DNA of 64,000 nucleotides from Deinococcus ruber (GTDB lineage: Bacteria; Deinococcota; Deinococci; Deinococcales; Deinococcaceae). The position numbers and the translations under genes are program-made. Shown here one piece after another: positions 1 to 11,736 of the stretch (its first letter is position 1; each line of letters begins with the position of its first letter). The notes under the pieces were generated by a model. The model worked only from the letters and a program-made list of their open reading frames with translations. It was not told the origin of the DNA and ran no database searches. The stretch is taken from positions 186,001-250,000 of the forward strand of contig NZ_BMQL01000002.1 of assembly GCF_014648095.1 (NCBI RefSeq). Direction: 5' to 3'.

Positions 1-59
1 CCAGTGAAATCCAGCGCATCGTGATCGCCCGCTCGGTGTTTCAGGAATTCGGGGAGTGA
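1..59 (+). CDS. Acyl-CoA dehydrogenase, C-terminal end only
   Basis: Only the last 18 residues and the stop are in the window; the gene starts upstream. The visible tail (SEIQRIVIARS followed by VFQEFGE) is the C-terminal helix of the acyl-CoA dehydrogenase family and matches the corresponding segment of the complete dehydrogenase at 2180-3319 (NEIQRVVIARS). In this family the segment follows the catalytic glutamate loop. It is therefore a second flavin-dependent dehydrogenase of fatty-acid beta-oxidation or branched amino-acid catabolism. Substrate range cannot be judged from this fragment. Confidence 0.8.
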   Translation, partial: SEIQRIVIARSVFQEFGE

Positions 60-266
60 GCGTGGATTAGCGCTCTCTGAAGTGTCAGATCGTATTCTTG
101 GTTAGGATTCAGTATCATCGGGGGGTGTCTGGAAAGGGTGACGCACTGCGGCCCTTTCCGCCCGCCAGCCGTTTTCCGCCCCTCGTCGTCCTCTTGCTGT
201 CTGGCTGCTCCCGGCAACTGGGGCAAACATTGACCTGACACCTCTTGTTCACACTCTGGGAGAATT

Positions 267-1988
267 ATGAAAAACCCCCTGATGCTGGTTACGCTCGCGC
301 TCGGCCTTTCTGCCTGCAACATGATGGGCAGTGGCCCGGTCAATGTCACCGTGCTCGGTCTGAACGACTTCCACGGCAATCTGGTGCCCACCGGCTTCTC
401 GGGCGTCAAGGTTCCGGCTCCCACCGCTGCCAACCCGGCAGCCACCGCCAACCTCGCGGCGGGCGGCGCTGAAATCATTGGCGGCTACGTGAACAGCGTT
501 CGCAGCGCCAACCCCGACACGCTGCTGGTAGGCGGCGGCGACCTGATCGGAGCCAGCCCGGTGATCAGCAGCCTGCTGCGCGACGAACCCAGCATCATCG
601 CGCTGTCGAAGATGGGCATGTCGGTCAGTGCGCTGGGCAACCACGAGTTCGACCAGGGCCTCAAAGAACTGATGCGGATGCAGAACGGCGGCTGTGACAG
701 CAATGCGCCGCAGCTCGCCTGTAAGTTCGACCCGGCCTACGCGGGCGCAAGCTTCCAGTATCTCGGGGCCAACGTCGTCGATAAGACCAGCGGCAAGCCG
801 GTCTTCCCGCCCTACAAGATCCTGACCACCGCCAGCGGCGTGCGGATCGCCTTCGTCGGAGCCGTCACCAAGTCCACCCCCACCATCGTCAGCCCCAGCG
901 GTGTCTCGACTCTCAACTTCCTTGATGAGGCCGACAGCATCAACAAGTACGTGCCCGAGATCAAGGCGCAGGGCGTGGACGCGATCTTCGTGGTCATTCA
1001 CGAGGGCGGCACCGCCAAAGACCTGTACAACACGGCGGGCTGCACCAGCCTGACCGGCAACATCATCGATATCGCCAAGCGCGTCGATCCTGCCGTCAAC
1101 GCCATCATCAGCGGGCACACCCACCAGGGTTACAACTGCCTGGTGCCCGACCCCGCCGGAAACAACCGCATCGTGATTCAGGGCGATTTCTACGGCCACC
1201 TGCTCCAGCGCCTCGATCTTCAGGTCGACAAGGCCAACCACAAGGTTCTTGCGATCAAGGCTCAGAACGTGGTCATGGACGCCAGCACCGCCACCACCAT
1301 CGCCAAGGACCCCACCGAGACGGCCATCGTGACCAAGGCCAAGGGCCTGACCGACGCCGTGAAGGGTACTGTGATCGGCAAGATCGCGGTTCCCCAGATT
1401 CTGCGGGCCGAGAACGAGGCGGGCGAAAGTGCGCTGGGCGACGTGATCGCCGATTCGCAGCTCGCCGCCACCAAGGGACCGGACAGCGGCGCTGCCGTCA
1501 TCGCGCTGATGAATGCGGGCGGTGTCCGTGCCGACCTGCCCGACTCGACCAACATCAAGCCCGACAACAGCATTACCTACGGCGACGCCTTCACGGTGCA
1601 GCCATTCGGGAACGTACTGGAGACGGTGACGCTGACCGGCGCTCAGCTCAAGGCCGTGCTGGAACAGCAGTTCGACAACCCTGCCGCCGGACAGCGGCGC
1701 ATGCTGAAGGTCAGCGTGGGCTTCAAGTACACCTGGACCGACAGCGCTCCGGCAGGCAGCAAAGTCAGTGACCTGACGCTGAACGGCACGCCCATTGACC
1801 CCGCCGCCAAGTACCGCGTGACGGTCAATAACTTCCTGGCCGACGGCGGCGACGGCTTCACGGTCTTCAAGGACGGCACCGACCGCCTGTTGCAGCCCAA
1901 CCTGAGCGACGTAGACGCCTTCCAGGCGTTTCTGAAGGCCAACGCCCCGGTTGCCGCGCCCACGCTCGACCGCATCACCAAGAAGTAA
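267..1988 (+). CDS. Bifunctional metallophosphatase / 5'-nucleotidase lipoprotein
   Basis: Predicted cell-surface enzyme of the UshA/5'-nucleotidase family that dephosphorylates extracellular nucleotides for nucleoside and phosphate salvage. The 573-residue protein begins with a lipoprotein signal ending in LSAC (Cys17). The metallophosphoesterase domain follows, with NDFHG (33-37), GGGD (89-92), GNHEFD (124-129) and GHTH (283-286) supplying the dinuclear metal ligands; the C-terminal half is the 5'-nucleotidase substrate-binding domain, including a GGVRADLP segment and a GGDGF motif near the end. The start is set by a GGGAG ribosome site 5 nt upstream. A GC-rich hairpin follows the stop, so it is probably monocistronic. 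Exact substrate is inferred only from family. Confidence 0.9.
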   Translation: MKNPLMLVTLALGLSACNMMGSGPVNVTVLGLNDFHGNLVPTGFSGVKVPAPTAANPAATANLAAGGAEIIGGYVNSVRSANPDTLLVGGGDLIGASPVISSLLRDEPSIIALSKMGMSVSALGNHEFDQGLKELMRMQNGGCDSNAPQLACKFDPAYAGASFQYLGANVVDKTSGKPVFPPYKILTTASGVRIAFVGAVTKSTPTIVSPSGVSTLNFLDEADSINKYVPEIKAQGVDAIFVVIHEGGTAKDLYNTAGCTSLTGNIIDIAKRVDPAVNAIISGHTHQGYNCLVPDPAGNNRIVIQGDFYGHLLQRLDLQVDKANHKVLAIKAQNVVMDASTATTIAKDPTETAIVTKAKGLTDAVKGTVIGKIAVPQILRAENEAGESALGDVIADSQLAATKGPDSGAAVIALMNAGGVRADLPDSTNIKPDNSITYGDAFTVQPFGNVLETVTLTGAQLKAVLEQQFDNPAAGQRRMLKVSVGFKYTWTDSAPAGSKVSDLTLNGTPIDPAAKYRVTVNNFLADGGDGFTVFKDGTDRLLQPNLSDVDAFQAFLKANAPVAAPTLDRITKK

Positions 1989-2042
1989 TCGCAGCCAGTG
2001 GGCATCAGGCACAGCCCTGGGTTCCTGCCCACTTCGTCAATG

Positions 2043-2067
2043 CCCCCGGCTTCGGCTGGGGGTTCTT
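2043..2067 (+). terminator. Rho-independent terminator after the 5'-nucleotidase gene
   Basis: An 8-bp stem (CCCCCGGC / GCTGGGGG with one G-T pair) is closed by a TTCG tetraloop and followed by TTCTT. It lies 55 nt after the nucleotidase stop codon. Confidence 0.75.
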
Positions 2068-2106
2068 CGTGTGCATCTGTCGCCCTGCTGCTCTGAATCT
2101 GATATT

Positions 2107-2121
2107 TTGGACTGAGTAAAA
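2107..2121. promoter_or_regulatory. FadR-type operator upstream of acyl-CoA dehydrogenase
   Basis: TTGGACTGAGTAAAA is pseudo-palindromic and differs at one position from TTRNACYNRGTNYAA, which I recall as the consensus of the Thermus thermophilus FadR repressor. Matching sites stand before etfB (5156-5170) and fadN (15430-15444), both beta-oxidation genes. It lies about 60 nt upstream of the dehydrogenase start, where a repressor could block transcription. Confidence 0.6.
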
Positions 2122-2179
2122 GAAAACGAGCTTTTGGCAGGCGTGAAGATCACGTCGCTGCACGCAGCCTGGAGGCGAC

Positions 2180-3319
<1,140 letters not shown>

Positions 3320-3342
3320 GGAAGAGCACAGCAGAATAGAAG

Positions 3343-3376
3343 TCGGACGCCCTGTTGAAGAGGCGTCCGATCTTTT
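3343..3376 (+). terminator. Terminator after acyl-CoA dehydrogenase
   Basis: A perfect 9-bp stem TCGGACGCC / GGCGTCCGA with a 10-nt loop is followed by TCTTTTT. It lies between the convergent acyl-CoA dehydrogenase and the exported protein gene on the minus strand. Confidence 0.85.
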
Positions 3377-3397
3377 TGGGTTGTTTCTAGTGCCTGT

Positions 3398-5047
3398 TTA
3401 CCACTTGAAGTTGATATTGGACTTCGTGACCAGCAGGTTCTCGGTGGCGCTGGTCTGGCTGCTGCTGCCGCCGTAACGGTTGAGCACGTCGGTCAGCACG
3501 GCAGCGATGGGCTGAAGCATCTGCTGGGTCTTCTTGTCGTACATGGCTCCCAGATTGCTGCGGGCCGCCGCTGCCTGGAACAGTCGCAGCAGGTCGGTTT
3601 TGGTGTAGGGCGTGGCAGCAGGACGGCTGAACTGGAAGCCGCCGCCCGACAGCGCAAAATTCTGCGCCTGGAAGTCGGGGGCGTCGGCCAGGAAGGAGGT
3701 GGCCTGCATGGCACTGTCCAGCGCCTTCTGACTGAAGGCCGTGACCAGGTAGCCGTCCTTGAAGTCGTAGACGAAGTTCAGGTGGGCGAGGTCGCTGAGC
3801 GAGCTGTTCAGGCTGCCAAGCTGCGTGCCCAGTTCGGGATCGAGGCCGCCCAGACGCCCGAGCTGTGACCGGGTGGCCTTGACGGCGGCCTGAAGCGAGG
3901 TGTTGACGCTAGCGGCAAAGTCCTGCATGTGGGCGCGGGCGGCGTCTTCGTCGATCACTTTCTGATACGTGACCGAGTGGTTCATGGTGCCGCCGCTCAG
4001 ACTCGCCTTCATGCCCCCTGCCAGCGTGACCTGAGCGCACTCGTCGCCCAGATAGCGGCCCTGCACTTCCAGATTGTGCGCGAGCTGCGTATCAGACAGG
4101 AAGCCGGTGGGATCGAACAGGTCGAGGCGGGTCAGCCAGCGGGCCGCGTACTCGTTGGTCAGCGGGTCGCAGGCGCTCACCGTTACGCTTTCGGCGTTGG
4201 CGGGAATGACGCTCTGCACGTTAAACGCATCGGTGGTGTGCGTCAGGATGCTGTACAGCGTCTTGTCTGCGCTGCGGGGGTTGGCTGCCAGGGCGCTGGT
4301 GCCGCTCAGCCCCGCCGCGTTGGTGCTGATGCCTGCGCCCACCTGTCCGAGCGTGTCGATGGCATCGACCACCGGGGCGGCCAGACGCGGAAAGCCGATG
4401 GTGGCGAACTGGCTGCGGATCACCTTGGCGATGGCCGAGAAATTGAAATATGCCCGCAGTTCCTGTGCGCCGACAGCATTCATCGGAACGGCGTAGGCAG
4501 GCGCTTTCTCCAGACGGGGGGCCGCTTTGCCGCTCAGCCGTCCCAGGTAGCTCATCAGCAGGTTCTTGTCGCTTGAGGCGTAGGCCAGATTCTGCGACAT
4601 GCCCACGAACATGTCGTCTTGGCGAACGAAGGTGTACGCCCCGACGCGGGCTGGCTTCTTGGCGGCGGGCATGGTGCTCTTCAGCAGCGCCCGCGCATCG
4701 GCGTTCAGGCGCGTGACGGCCAGTACGCCCGGCTCGAAGGTGCCGTGCTTGCCGGAAACGGCGAACACGCCCAGCACGCCTTCGGTGCCCACCGAGCCTT
4801 TCAGGGCAGGCATCACCAGCGAGAGCATGTCGTTCATATCGCTCATCTGGGCATTCTTGCCGCCCATGGCTTTCATGGCGCTGTTCAGCAGGCCATTTGC
4901 GCGGTCGATGGCCGCACTCATGTGGTTGGTCTCGAAAGTGGCGAGCGCCCCCGACGGCATATTGCTGAGCAGGGTACTGGCAGCGGTTGCGCTTGAAAAC
5001 GCAGAGGTCGCGCCGAGAAACATCGAGATCAGGAGCAGTTTTTTCAC
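3398..5047 (-). CDS. Large exported protein, DUF3352-like
   Basis: A 549-residue protein with a clear Sec signal peptide (MKKLLLISMFLGATSAFSSATAAS, cleaved around residue 22-23). The mature part is rich in Ala, Ser, Gly and Leu, without cysteine-rich or catalytic motifs that I recognise; it has a repetitive alternation of short strands and amphipathic helices. Its opening, which speaks of residues like MPSGALATFETNHMSA, resembles secreted DUF3352 proteins of cyanobacteria and Deinococcus, in which a domain is duplicated. I regard that only as a family-level hint. It stands alone, convergent with the acyl-CoA dehydrogenase and divergent from etfB. Probably a periplasmic or envelope protein of unknown role. 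Confidence 0.7.
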   Translation of the reverse strand: MKKLLLISMFLGATSAFSSATAASTLLSNMPSGALATFETNHMSAAIDRANGLLNSAMKAMGGKNAQMSDMNDMLSLVMPALKGSVGTEGVLGVFAVSGKHGTFEPGVLAVTRLNADARALLKSTMPAAKKPARVGAYTFVRQDDMFVGMSQNLAYASSDKNLLMSYLGRLSGKAAPRLEKAPAYAVPMNAVGAQELRAYFNFSAIAKVIRSQFATIGFPRLAAPVVDAIDTLGQVGAGISTNAAGLSGTSALAANPRSADKTLYSILTHTTDAFNVQSVIPANAESVTVSACDPLTNEYAARWLTRLDLFDPTGFLSDTQLAHNLEVQGRYLGDECAQVTLAGGMKASLSGGTMNHSVTYQKVIDEDAARAHMQDFAASVNTSLQAAVKATRSQLGRLGGLDPELGTQLGSLNSSLSDLAHLNFVYDFKDGYLVTAFSQKALDSAMQATSFLADAPDFQAQNFALSGGGFQFSRPAATPYTKTDLLRLFQAAAARSNLGAMYDKKTQQMLQPIAAVLTDVLNRYGGSSSQTSATENLLVTKSNINFKW

Positions 5048-5155
5048 AACCTTACTCTACAAATTTTGTGAGTGCAGCGCGTCAGAACCCTCACACCACC
5101 TCAACTATGAAGAAAGACGCCGCCACCTTGCCCGGCAGGGCATCAACTGCTAAAA

Positions 5156-5170
5156 TTATACTCAGTACAA
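5156..5170. promoter_or_regulatory. FadR-type operator in front of etfBA
   Basis: TTATACTCAGTACAA fits every position of the recalled Thermus FadR consensus TTRNACYNRGTNYAA. It overlaps two possible -10 boxes, TATACT (5157-5162) and TACAAT (5166-5171), so a bound repressor would exclude RNA polymerase from the etfBA promoter 30-40 nt before the etfB start. Confidence 0.7.
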
Positions 5171-5199
5171 TAAGCTAAGCTGAGGCAACAGGAGGACAC

Positions 5200-5958
5200 A
5201 TGAAAATATTGACTCTGGTTCGGCAGGTGCCGGACGCCGAGGCCCGCGTGAAGGTGACGGGCACGTCGGTCGATCTGGACGGCACCACGCTGGTCATTGA
5301 CGGCATGGATGAATACGGTGTGGAAGAGGCGCTGCGGCTGCGCGAGGCGGGTGCGGCAACCGAGGTGGTCGCGCTGGCAATCGGCCCCAAGCGCAGCGAG
5401 GACGCCCTGCGAACCGCGCTGGCGATGGGTGCAGACCGCGCCGTTCACGTCGAAACCGATGAGCGGCTGGACGCGGTGGCGCTGAGTAAAGTGGTGGCCC
5501 AGATCGCTCAGACCGAGGGCGCGTCGCTGATTCTGGTGGGTGGGCAGGAAGCCGACTGGGACTCGCAGGCGCTGGGGGCGGCCACCGCCGAGCGTCTCGG
5601 CTGGCCGCAGCTGACCTGGACGAACGAACTGAAGGTCGAGGGCGACACCGTGACCGGGCGGCACGACGTAGACGAGGGCAACGAGAGCTTTTCGGCCCCG
5701 CTGCCTGCCGTCGTGACCACCCAGCAGGGCCTGAACGAGCCGCGCTATCCGACGCTGCCCAACATCATGAAGGCCAAGAAGAAGGAACTCCGCAAGGATT
5801 CGCTCGACCAGTACGGCGTGCAGGCCAGCGTGCGGTATGTGAACGCCGAGATTCAGAGCCGCGCCCGCATGAACCGCATGATCGACGGCAAGGATGCCCA
5901 GGCTGCCGCCGCCGAACTGCTGAACCTGCTGAGAAACGAAGCGAAGGTGCTGGCATGA
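5200..5958 (+). CDS. etfB: Electron transfer flavoprotein beta subunit
   Basis: EtfB pairs with EtfA to carry electrons from acyl-CoA dehydrogenases to the membrane ETF-quinone oxidoreductase. The 252-residue length is typical. The protein begins [18 protein letters not shown], the usual EtfB opening, and contains the AMP-binding region and the [29 protein letters not shown] stretch (around residues 110-135) conserved in the family. The recognition-loop and C-terminal segment ([16 protein letters not shown]) is present. GGAGG precedes the ATG by 5 nt. etfA follows 31 nt downstream, and the pair has a FadR-type operator in its promoter. Confidence 0.95.
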   Translation: MKILTLVRQVPDAEARVKVTGTSVDLDGTTLVIDGMDEYGVEEALRLREAGAATEVVALAIGPKRSEDALRTALAMGADRAVHVETDERLDAVALSKVVAQIAQTEGASLILVGGQEADWDSQALGAATAERLGWPQLTWTNELKVEGDTVTGRHDVDEGNESFSAPLPAVVTTQQGLNEPRYPTLPNIMKAKKKELRKDSLDQYGVQASVRYVNAEIQSRARMNRMIDGKDAQAAAAELLNLLRNEAKVLA

Positions 5959-5989
5959 AGAAGGGCGCTGGCATGAAGGGGGAGAGGGC

Positions 5990-6940
5990 ATGATTCTGAT
6001 CGTTGCAGAGCACGCGGGCGGCAAGCTCGCCAAATCGACGCTGGAAATGGTGAGCGCGGCGCGGGGCAGTGGGCGGGAAGGCCCGGTCACGCTGCTGGTG
6101 CTGGGGCAGGATGTGGCAGGCGTGGCGAACGAGGCGGCAAAATATGCCGATCAGGTGCTGGTGGGCGACAGCGCCGCCGTGGCGCAGTACAGCCCCGAGG
6201 TGTGGGCCGCTGCCGCCGCGCAGATCGCGCAGGAAGGTGAGGCGAGTACCGTCATCATCGGGGGAAGTCGCTCGGGCCGCGAGTACGCGCCGCGTGTGGC
6301 GGTCAAGCTGGACGCGCCGTATCTGGAAGATGCCATCAGTCTGAAGGCCGACGGCGATACCCTGAGCGCCCAGCGGTACACCTACCTTGCCCGCGTGACC
6401 GAGACGGTGCAGGCATCGGGGCCGGTCATCGTGGTGACGGCCAAGCCCGGCAGTTTTGCCCCCGCCGAAGCTCTGAGCGCGGCAGGCGAGCAGTACGACA
6501 TCGATCTGGAAGTGCCTGCTCCCCGCGTGACCATTACCGGAAAGACGGTCGAGAAGACCAGCCGCGTGGCTCTGTCGGAAGCCGACGTGATCGTGACGGG
6601 TGGGCGCGGCGTGGGCAACCCGGAGAACTTCGGGAAGTACGTGGAAGGGCTGGCCGACAGCATCGGGGCGGGCGTGGGCGCAACCCGCGCCGTCGTGGAT
6701 GCGGGCTGGCGGCCCTACGCCGAGCAGGTGGGCCAGACCGGCAAAACCGTGCAGCCCAAAGCGTATATCGCGCTGGGTGTGAGCGGCGCGGTGCAGCACC
6801 TCTCGGGCATGGGCAAGAGCAAGTTCATCGTGGCGATCAACAAAGATGCCGAAGCGCCGATCTTCAAGGTGGCCGATTACGGCATCGTGGGCGACGTGAA
6901 CGAGATCGTTCCGGCCCTGATCGCGGCGAGCAAGGGGTAA
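5990..6940 (+). CDS. etfA: Electron transfer flavoprotein alpha subunit
   Basis: Partner of EtfB; binds the redox-active FAD. The 316-residue protein has the N-terminal adenosine-binding-like domain and the strongly conserved C-terminal FAD domain: the [18 protein letters not shown] segment (around residues 202-219), the [11 protein letters not shown] stretch, [25 protein letters not shown], and [22 protein letters not shown] with the final [10 protein letters not shown]. These are diagnostic. It lies 31 nt after etfB and starts behind GGGGGAGAGGGC. Between the two genes is a short imperfect duplication of the end of etfB. A strong bidirectional terminator follows. Confidence 0.96.
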   Translation: MILIVAEHAGGKLAKSTLEMVSAARGSGREGPVTLLVLGQDVAGVANEAAKYADQVLVGDSAAVAQYSPEVWAAAAAQIAQEGEASTVIIGGSRSGREYAPRVAVKLDAPYLEDAISLKADGDTLSAQRYTYLARVTETVQASGPVIVVTAKPGSFAPAEALSAAGEQYDIDLEVPAPRVTITGKTVEKTSRVALSEADVIVTGGRGVGNPENFGKYVEGLADSIGAGVGATRAVVDAGWRPYAEQVGQTGKTVQPKAYIALGVSGAVQHLSGMGKSKFIVAINKDAEAPIFKVADYGIVGDVNEIVPALIAASKG

Positions 6941-6967
6941 GGGCAGAAGTCAGGAATACCGAAGAAT

Positions 6968-7000
6968 AAAAAAGCTCTGCCATTGGGGTAGAGCTTTTTT
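6968..7000. terminator. Bidirectional terminator after etfBA
   Basis: A perfect inverted repeat AAAAAAGCTCT / AGAGCTTTTTT with an 11-nt loop gives a U-tract on either strand. It ends the etfBA unit and may also serve the minus-strand gene whose stop lies at 7138. Confidence 0.9.
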
Positions 7001-7137
7001 GTTGCGAAGTGAGATCGAAGCTGACAGAGCGTCACATAGAACAAGAGATGGGGCAACAGCGGTCATCAGAACCGCTCTCTCTGCTTCCGACTTTCAACTT
7101 TCGAGTGCTGCTCCTGATTCTGACGCCTGCTCTCTTT

Positions 7138-7884
<747 letters not shown>

Positions 7885-8009
7885 AGCCCGGATGCTCCCT
7901 GCGAAACAGGAGCGCCGCAAGGATCGTGCAGAGGGAACAAGCAGAAGGAGTTCTATACCAAAAAAACCACACAGCGTCAAAACGAAAGCCGTCTATACTG
8001 GGTCTTAAG

Positions 8010-9050
8010 GTGTTTAAGCGCAAATCAGCTCCAGAAGCTCCCGTGACCGCGCCGTCTGTGGCTCCGCCCGTTGCCGATGTCAGCCGCGTCCTGACTGAGC
8101 TGCTCAGCAAGCCGACCCAGGAAGGCGTGCTGGACGGCGCACTGGTGCATGCTGCCTCGCTGATGGGCAGTCAGCTGCTGGGGGGGCAGGTGCGCGGTCT
8201 GGGGATCGTGCGGCGCGGAAACGACCGCGTTGGAGCGGTGCTGGGGTATCCGCGTGATCTGCTGGGCCTGGATGTGGCTGGCCCCTGGAGCACGGGCCGC
8301 ACCCGGCTGCTGAGCGACGGTTCACGCGATCTGTACGCCGCCAACCCGCCCGAGGTGACGGCGGTGTTCGACCGTGCCGGTCTGGCGTCGGTCAGCCTGT
8401 CGCTGGTGGTGCCACTGGCCGACCGGGGGCGTTCGGTGGGGGCGCTGCTGCTCGACCGGGTGGGCGAGGGGACTGTGACGCAGCAGCAGCAGGACGCGAT
8501 TTCCCGTTTCGGGCAGTCGCTGGGGCCGCTGCTGGGTCTGATCGGCTCGCGTGACGAATGGCGACAGGCGGCCCGGCAGATCACCGGAGCCGTGGTCGAG
8601 GCCGTCGAGAGTCGCGAATTCGACGCACTGGGTCATGCCCGCGCCGTGACCGAGATCGCCATGCAGCTGGGCCGCGCCCTGGGGCTGGCAGGCCGGGAAC
8701 TCGATGAACTGTGGTACGCCTCCACCCTGCACGATCTGGGCAAGATTCACGGCGAGGCAGGCCACGCGCTGGTCGGGGCCAACTTTCTGCACGGCGTCAC
8801 GGTGCTGAGCGAGGCCGAGCGGGCGGTGCGCCATCATCATGAACGCTGGGACGGTCAGGGCGAACCCGACCGACTGGCGGGCGAAGATATTCCGCTGTAT
8901 GCGCGGCTGGTGGCGGTTGCCAATGCTTACGTCCGGATGGGCGACGTGGGGCGGGTGAAGTCTCAGGCGGGTAAGGCGCTCGATCCGCGTCTGGTCGAAC
9001 TGCTCGACAAGGCCCTGAGCGATCTGACGTTGCGTTCTGCCCAGGACTGA
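8010..9050 (+). CDS. GAF-like sensor with HD-GYP-like output domain
   Basis: A 346-residue protein, probably cytoplasmic. The first half (about residues 30-190) looks like a GAF-type ligand-binding fold ending in a [21 protein letters not shown] helix. The second half has an HD hydrolase domain: STLHDLGKI carries the His-Asp pair and [37 protein letters not shown] matches the second conserved block of HD-GYP cyclic-di-GMP phosphodiesterases. However, the GYP triad reads GEP, so it should be called HD-GYP-like. GTG is chosen as start because TATACT (7994-7999) lies 10 nt upstream, giving a nearly leaderless mRNA; a longer reading from 7926 would place promoter sequence inside the gene. Confidence 0.78.
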   Translation: MFKRKSAPEAPVTAPSVAPPVADVSRVLTELLSKPTQEGVLDGALVHAASLMGSQLLGGQVRGLGIVRRGNDRVGAVLGYPRDLLGLDVAGPWSTGRTRLLSDGSRDLYAANPPEVTAVFDRAGLASVSLSLVVPLADRGRSVGALLLDRVGEGTVTQQQQDAISRFGQSLGPLLGLIGSRDEWRQAARQITGAVVEAVESREFDALGHARAVTEIAMQLGRALGLAGRELDELWYASTLHDLGKIHGEAGHALVGANFLHGVTVLSEAERAVRHHHERWDGQGEPDRLAGEDIPLYARLVAVANAYVRMGDVGRVKSQAGKALDPRLVELLDKALSDLTLRSAQD

Positions 9051-9138
9051 GACTGAGCGGAGCGGGCCGCTGTGGCCGATGAGGGCCGACTGAAACCCAG
9101 TTCACGTCGCGGCGGTGGGGCAGCGCTACAGTAAGCGC

Positions 9139-10446
9139 GTGTCCCCACATTCACGTTCACGGCGGCCTGTTCGCCTGCTGCGGCTGGCTGTTACCGTTCC
9201 CCTGGTGCTGGGTGGCCTGACGGCGGCGAGTCCGGTCGGCAGCCCGGCGGCCACGCTGTTTCAGGCTGCCAGCGACGTGCTGCTGCACGATTATTACGGC
9301 TGGTCGGATACCGACCGCACAGCGCTGGTGGCGCAGTATCACGCGGCGCTCGACAGTGCGTGTGCCGACGCGCAGGACACCTGTACCTTCGATCAGGGCC
9401 GCAAGGTGGTGTCCGATATGCTGGGCCAGCTTCACGACCCCCACACCAATATCCGTGACGCCGAGGGAGCCGAGCGGCTGCGCGAGATTCAGAACGATCT
9501 GACGGTGTTGCGAACCGGGCTTCAGGTGGTCAAGACGCCGCTGGGCCTGCTGGTGGTGGGAATTTTGCCCAACAGTCCGGGCCTGAAGGCGGGCGTGCAG
9601 CGCTTCGACCTGCTGACCCAGGTGAACGGTCAGCAGGCGGGCACCGATCAGAAAGTCGATGCAGCGGGCTTCGTGCGGCTGGAGCGCCGCGCCGCGCCGA
9701 TGGTGCTACAACTCACGCGGGCTGGGCAGCCATCACGCGTCCTGACCCTGACGCCCGCACCCATGAAGGCGGGCGACGTGCCGACGCTGACGGTGCAGAA
9801 CAGCCCCGCCGGAAAGGTGGCGGTCATCCAGTACCCGACCTTTCTGGCCGACAACAGCGCCGACCTCTTCCTGAAATCGCTGCGGGAAGCCCAGCGGCAG
9901 GGGGCGGGCGGTCTGGTGATCGACCTGCGCTACAACGGGGGCGGCAGCCTGGAACAGTGTGTGCGGGCCGCCAGCGCCTTTTTGCCCACGGTCTATCAGG
10001 CGAGGTGGGCGCAGAACCGCTGGGAATATGCCGCGCTCGACGGCGACAAGACCTCGCCTGCCCGTGCGCGGGGGGCCGCTCCCGATGACCGCCTGTGGAC
10101 GGGCAAGGTGGCGGTGCTGGTAGGCCAGAACACCGCGTCGTGTGCCGAGGTCTTCGGGTATTTCGCTCACCGGGCGGGCGCTGTGGTGGTGGGCGAGCCG
10201 ACCAAGGGCGTGATGAACAGCGGCGTGACGTTTGTGCCGCTGCCCGATCAGGGTGTGATGAGCGTGACGGTGCTGCGGGCTTACGACGCGGCGGGCGAGC
10301 CGCTGCCCAGCCACCTCGACCCCGACATATCGGCCCCGACCGACGTGAAGGAACTGACGACCTCCGGCCAGGACACGGCGCTGCAAACGGCAATCGAGAC
10401 GGTGCAGGCCCAGAGCGCCGGGGCCGACAGCGTTTCGGGCAAGTAG
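9139..10446 (+). CDS. S41 family (C-terminal processing) protease
   Basis: Exported serine protease of the carboxyl-terminal processing family. A short basic N-terminus and hydrophobic segment (LLRLAVTVPLVLGGLTAASPVGSPAA) form a signal or anchor. A PDZ domain follows (around GLLVVGILPNSPGLKAGVQ) and then the tail-specific protease domain: LVIDLRYNGGGSLEQ and LVGQNTASCAEVFGYF, in which the serine of TASCAE is the expected nucleophile. The usual general-base lysine lies 25 residues after the serine in E. coli Prc; here the only nearby lysine is at +22 in GEPTKG. GTG is favoured because TACAGT sits exactly 6 nt upstream (9127-9132), a leaderless arrangement. Total 435 residues. Confidence 0.87.
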   Translation: MSPHSRSRRPVRLLRLAVTVPLVLGGLTAASPVGSPAATLFQAASDVLLHDYYGWSDTDRTALVAQYHAALDSACADAQDTCTFDQGRKVVSDMLGQLHDPHTNIRDAEGAERLREIQNDLTVLRTGLQVVKTPLGLLVVGILPNSPGLKAGVQRFDLLTQVNGQQAGTDQKVDAAGFVRLERRAAPMVLQLTRAGQPSRVLTLTPAPMKAGDVPTLTVQNSPAGKVAVIQYPTFLADNSADLFLKSLREAQRQGAGGLVIDLRYNGGGSLEQCVRAASAFLPTVYQARWAQNRWEYAALDGDKTSPARARGAAPDDRLWTGKVAVLVGQNTASCAEVFGYFAHRAGAVVVGEPTKGVMNSGVTFVPLPDQGVMSVTVLRAYDAAGEPLPSHLDPDISAPTDVKELTTSGQDTALQTAIETVQAQSAGADSVSGK

Positions 10447-10480
10447 TGGGCGCTGATTCTCTGGTGCCGGGCGTGGGCGC

Positions 10481-11226
<746 letters not shown>

Positions 11227-11230
<4 letters not shown>

Positions 11231-11547
11231 CGCGCCCTTCCAGTTCGGCGGCTCCCAGTTCTCCGCCGCCCAACATCCCCTTCACGCCTGCCCCCTCCGA
11301 GACGGCGGGCCTCCCCGCCTGGCTGTTCCCGGCGGGCTTCTGGGTCGCGGTGGCGCTCTTGGCGGTCACGCTGCTCTTTCCCGCGCTGGCACTGTGGGCG
11401 GTGGCGTGGGTGATGCTCGTTCCGGTGCTGGCGGCGGTCTGGGTGGCGGTCTCGGCATGGCGGCGAGATCGGCGGCTGAGTGTGGCGGCGCTGGTCGCGG
11501 TGGCAGGTCTGGGCGTGGTGTTCCTGGTCAAAGGGCTGCTGAAGTAA
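11227..11547 (+). CDS. Small hypothetical membrane protein
   Basis: A 106-residue protein translated from an ATG overlapping the TauE stop (ATGA). The first 35 residues are polar and Pro/Ser rich; two close hydrophobic stretches follow ([20 protein letters not shown] and [20 protein letters not shown]), then a basic turn RRDRR and a third hydrophobic segment. I do not recognise a family. Its coupling to the TauE gene suggests a membrane accessory or simple co-transcription. A GTG 15 nt upstream is a weaker start choice. Confidence 0.65.
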
Positions 11548-11593
11548 GGACAAAGCGGCCCGCCCGCTGCACTGCTGGCTGCTGGGGCAGACC

Positions 11594-11622
11594 TTGACAC
11601 ATTTTTCAGGAACGCTTAGGGT
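11594..11622 (+). promoter_or_regulatory. Sigma-70 type promoter of the peptide ABC importer
   Basis: TTGACA (11594-11599), a 17-nt spacer, then TAGGGT (11617-11622). This is one of the best -35/-10 pairs in the window. It would give a 5' untranslated region of roughly 110 nt before the binding-protein start at 11737. Confidence 0.75.
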
Positions 11623-11736
11623 GAACACACTTAAGGAAATGGTGAGTTCTTCCTTGGGGCTGACTCAAGCCAGTGCGAATATTCGATAGCGGTCTGTAGG
11701 CCCAGGGCAAGCGGGATGGCCCTCTGGAGTCCAACT

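Noticed and set aside
249..2012. 587-codon open frame antisense to the nucleotidase gene
   Set aside because: Its protein is full of His, Arg and Val typical of reverse-frame readings of high-GC genes, and the sense frame has intact family motifs.
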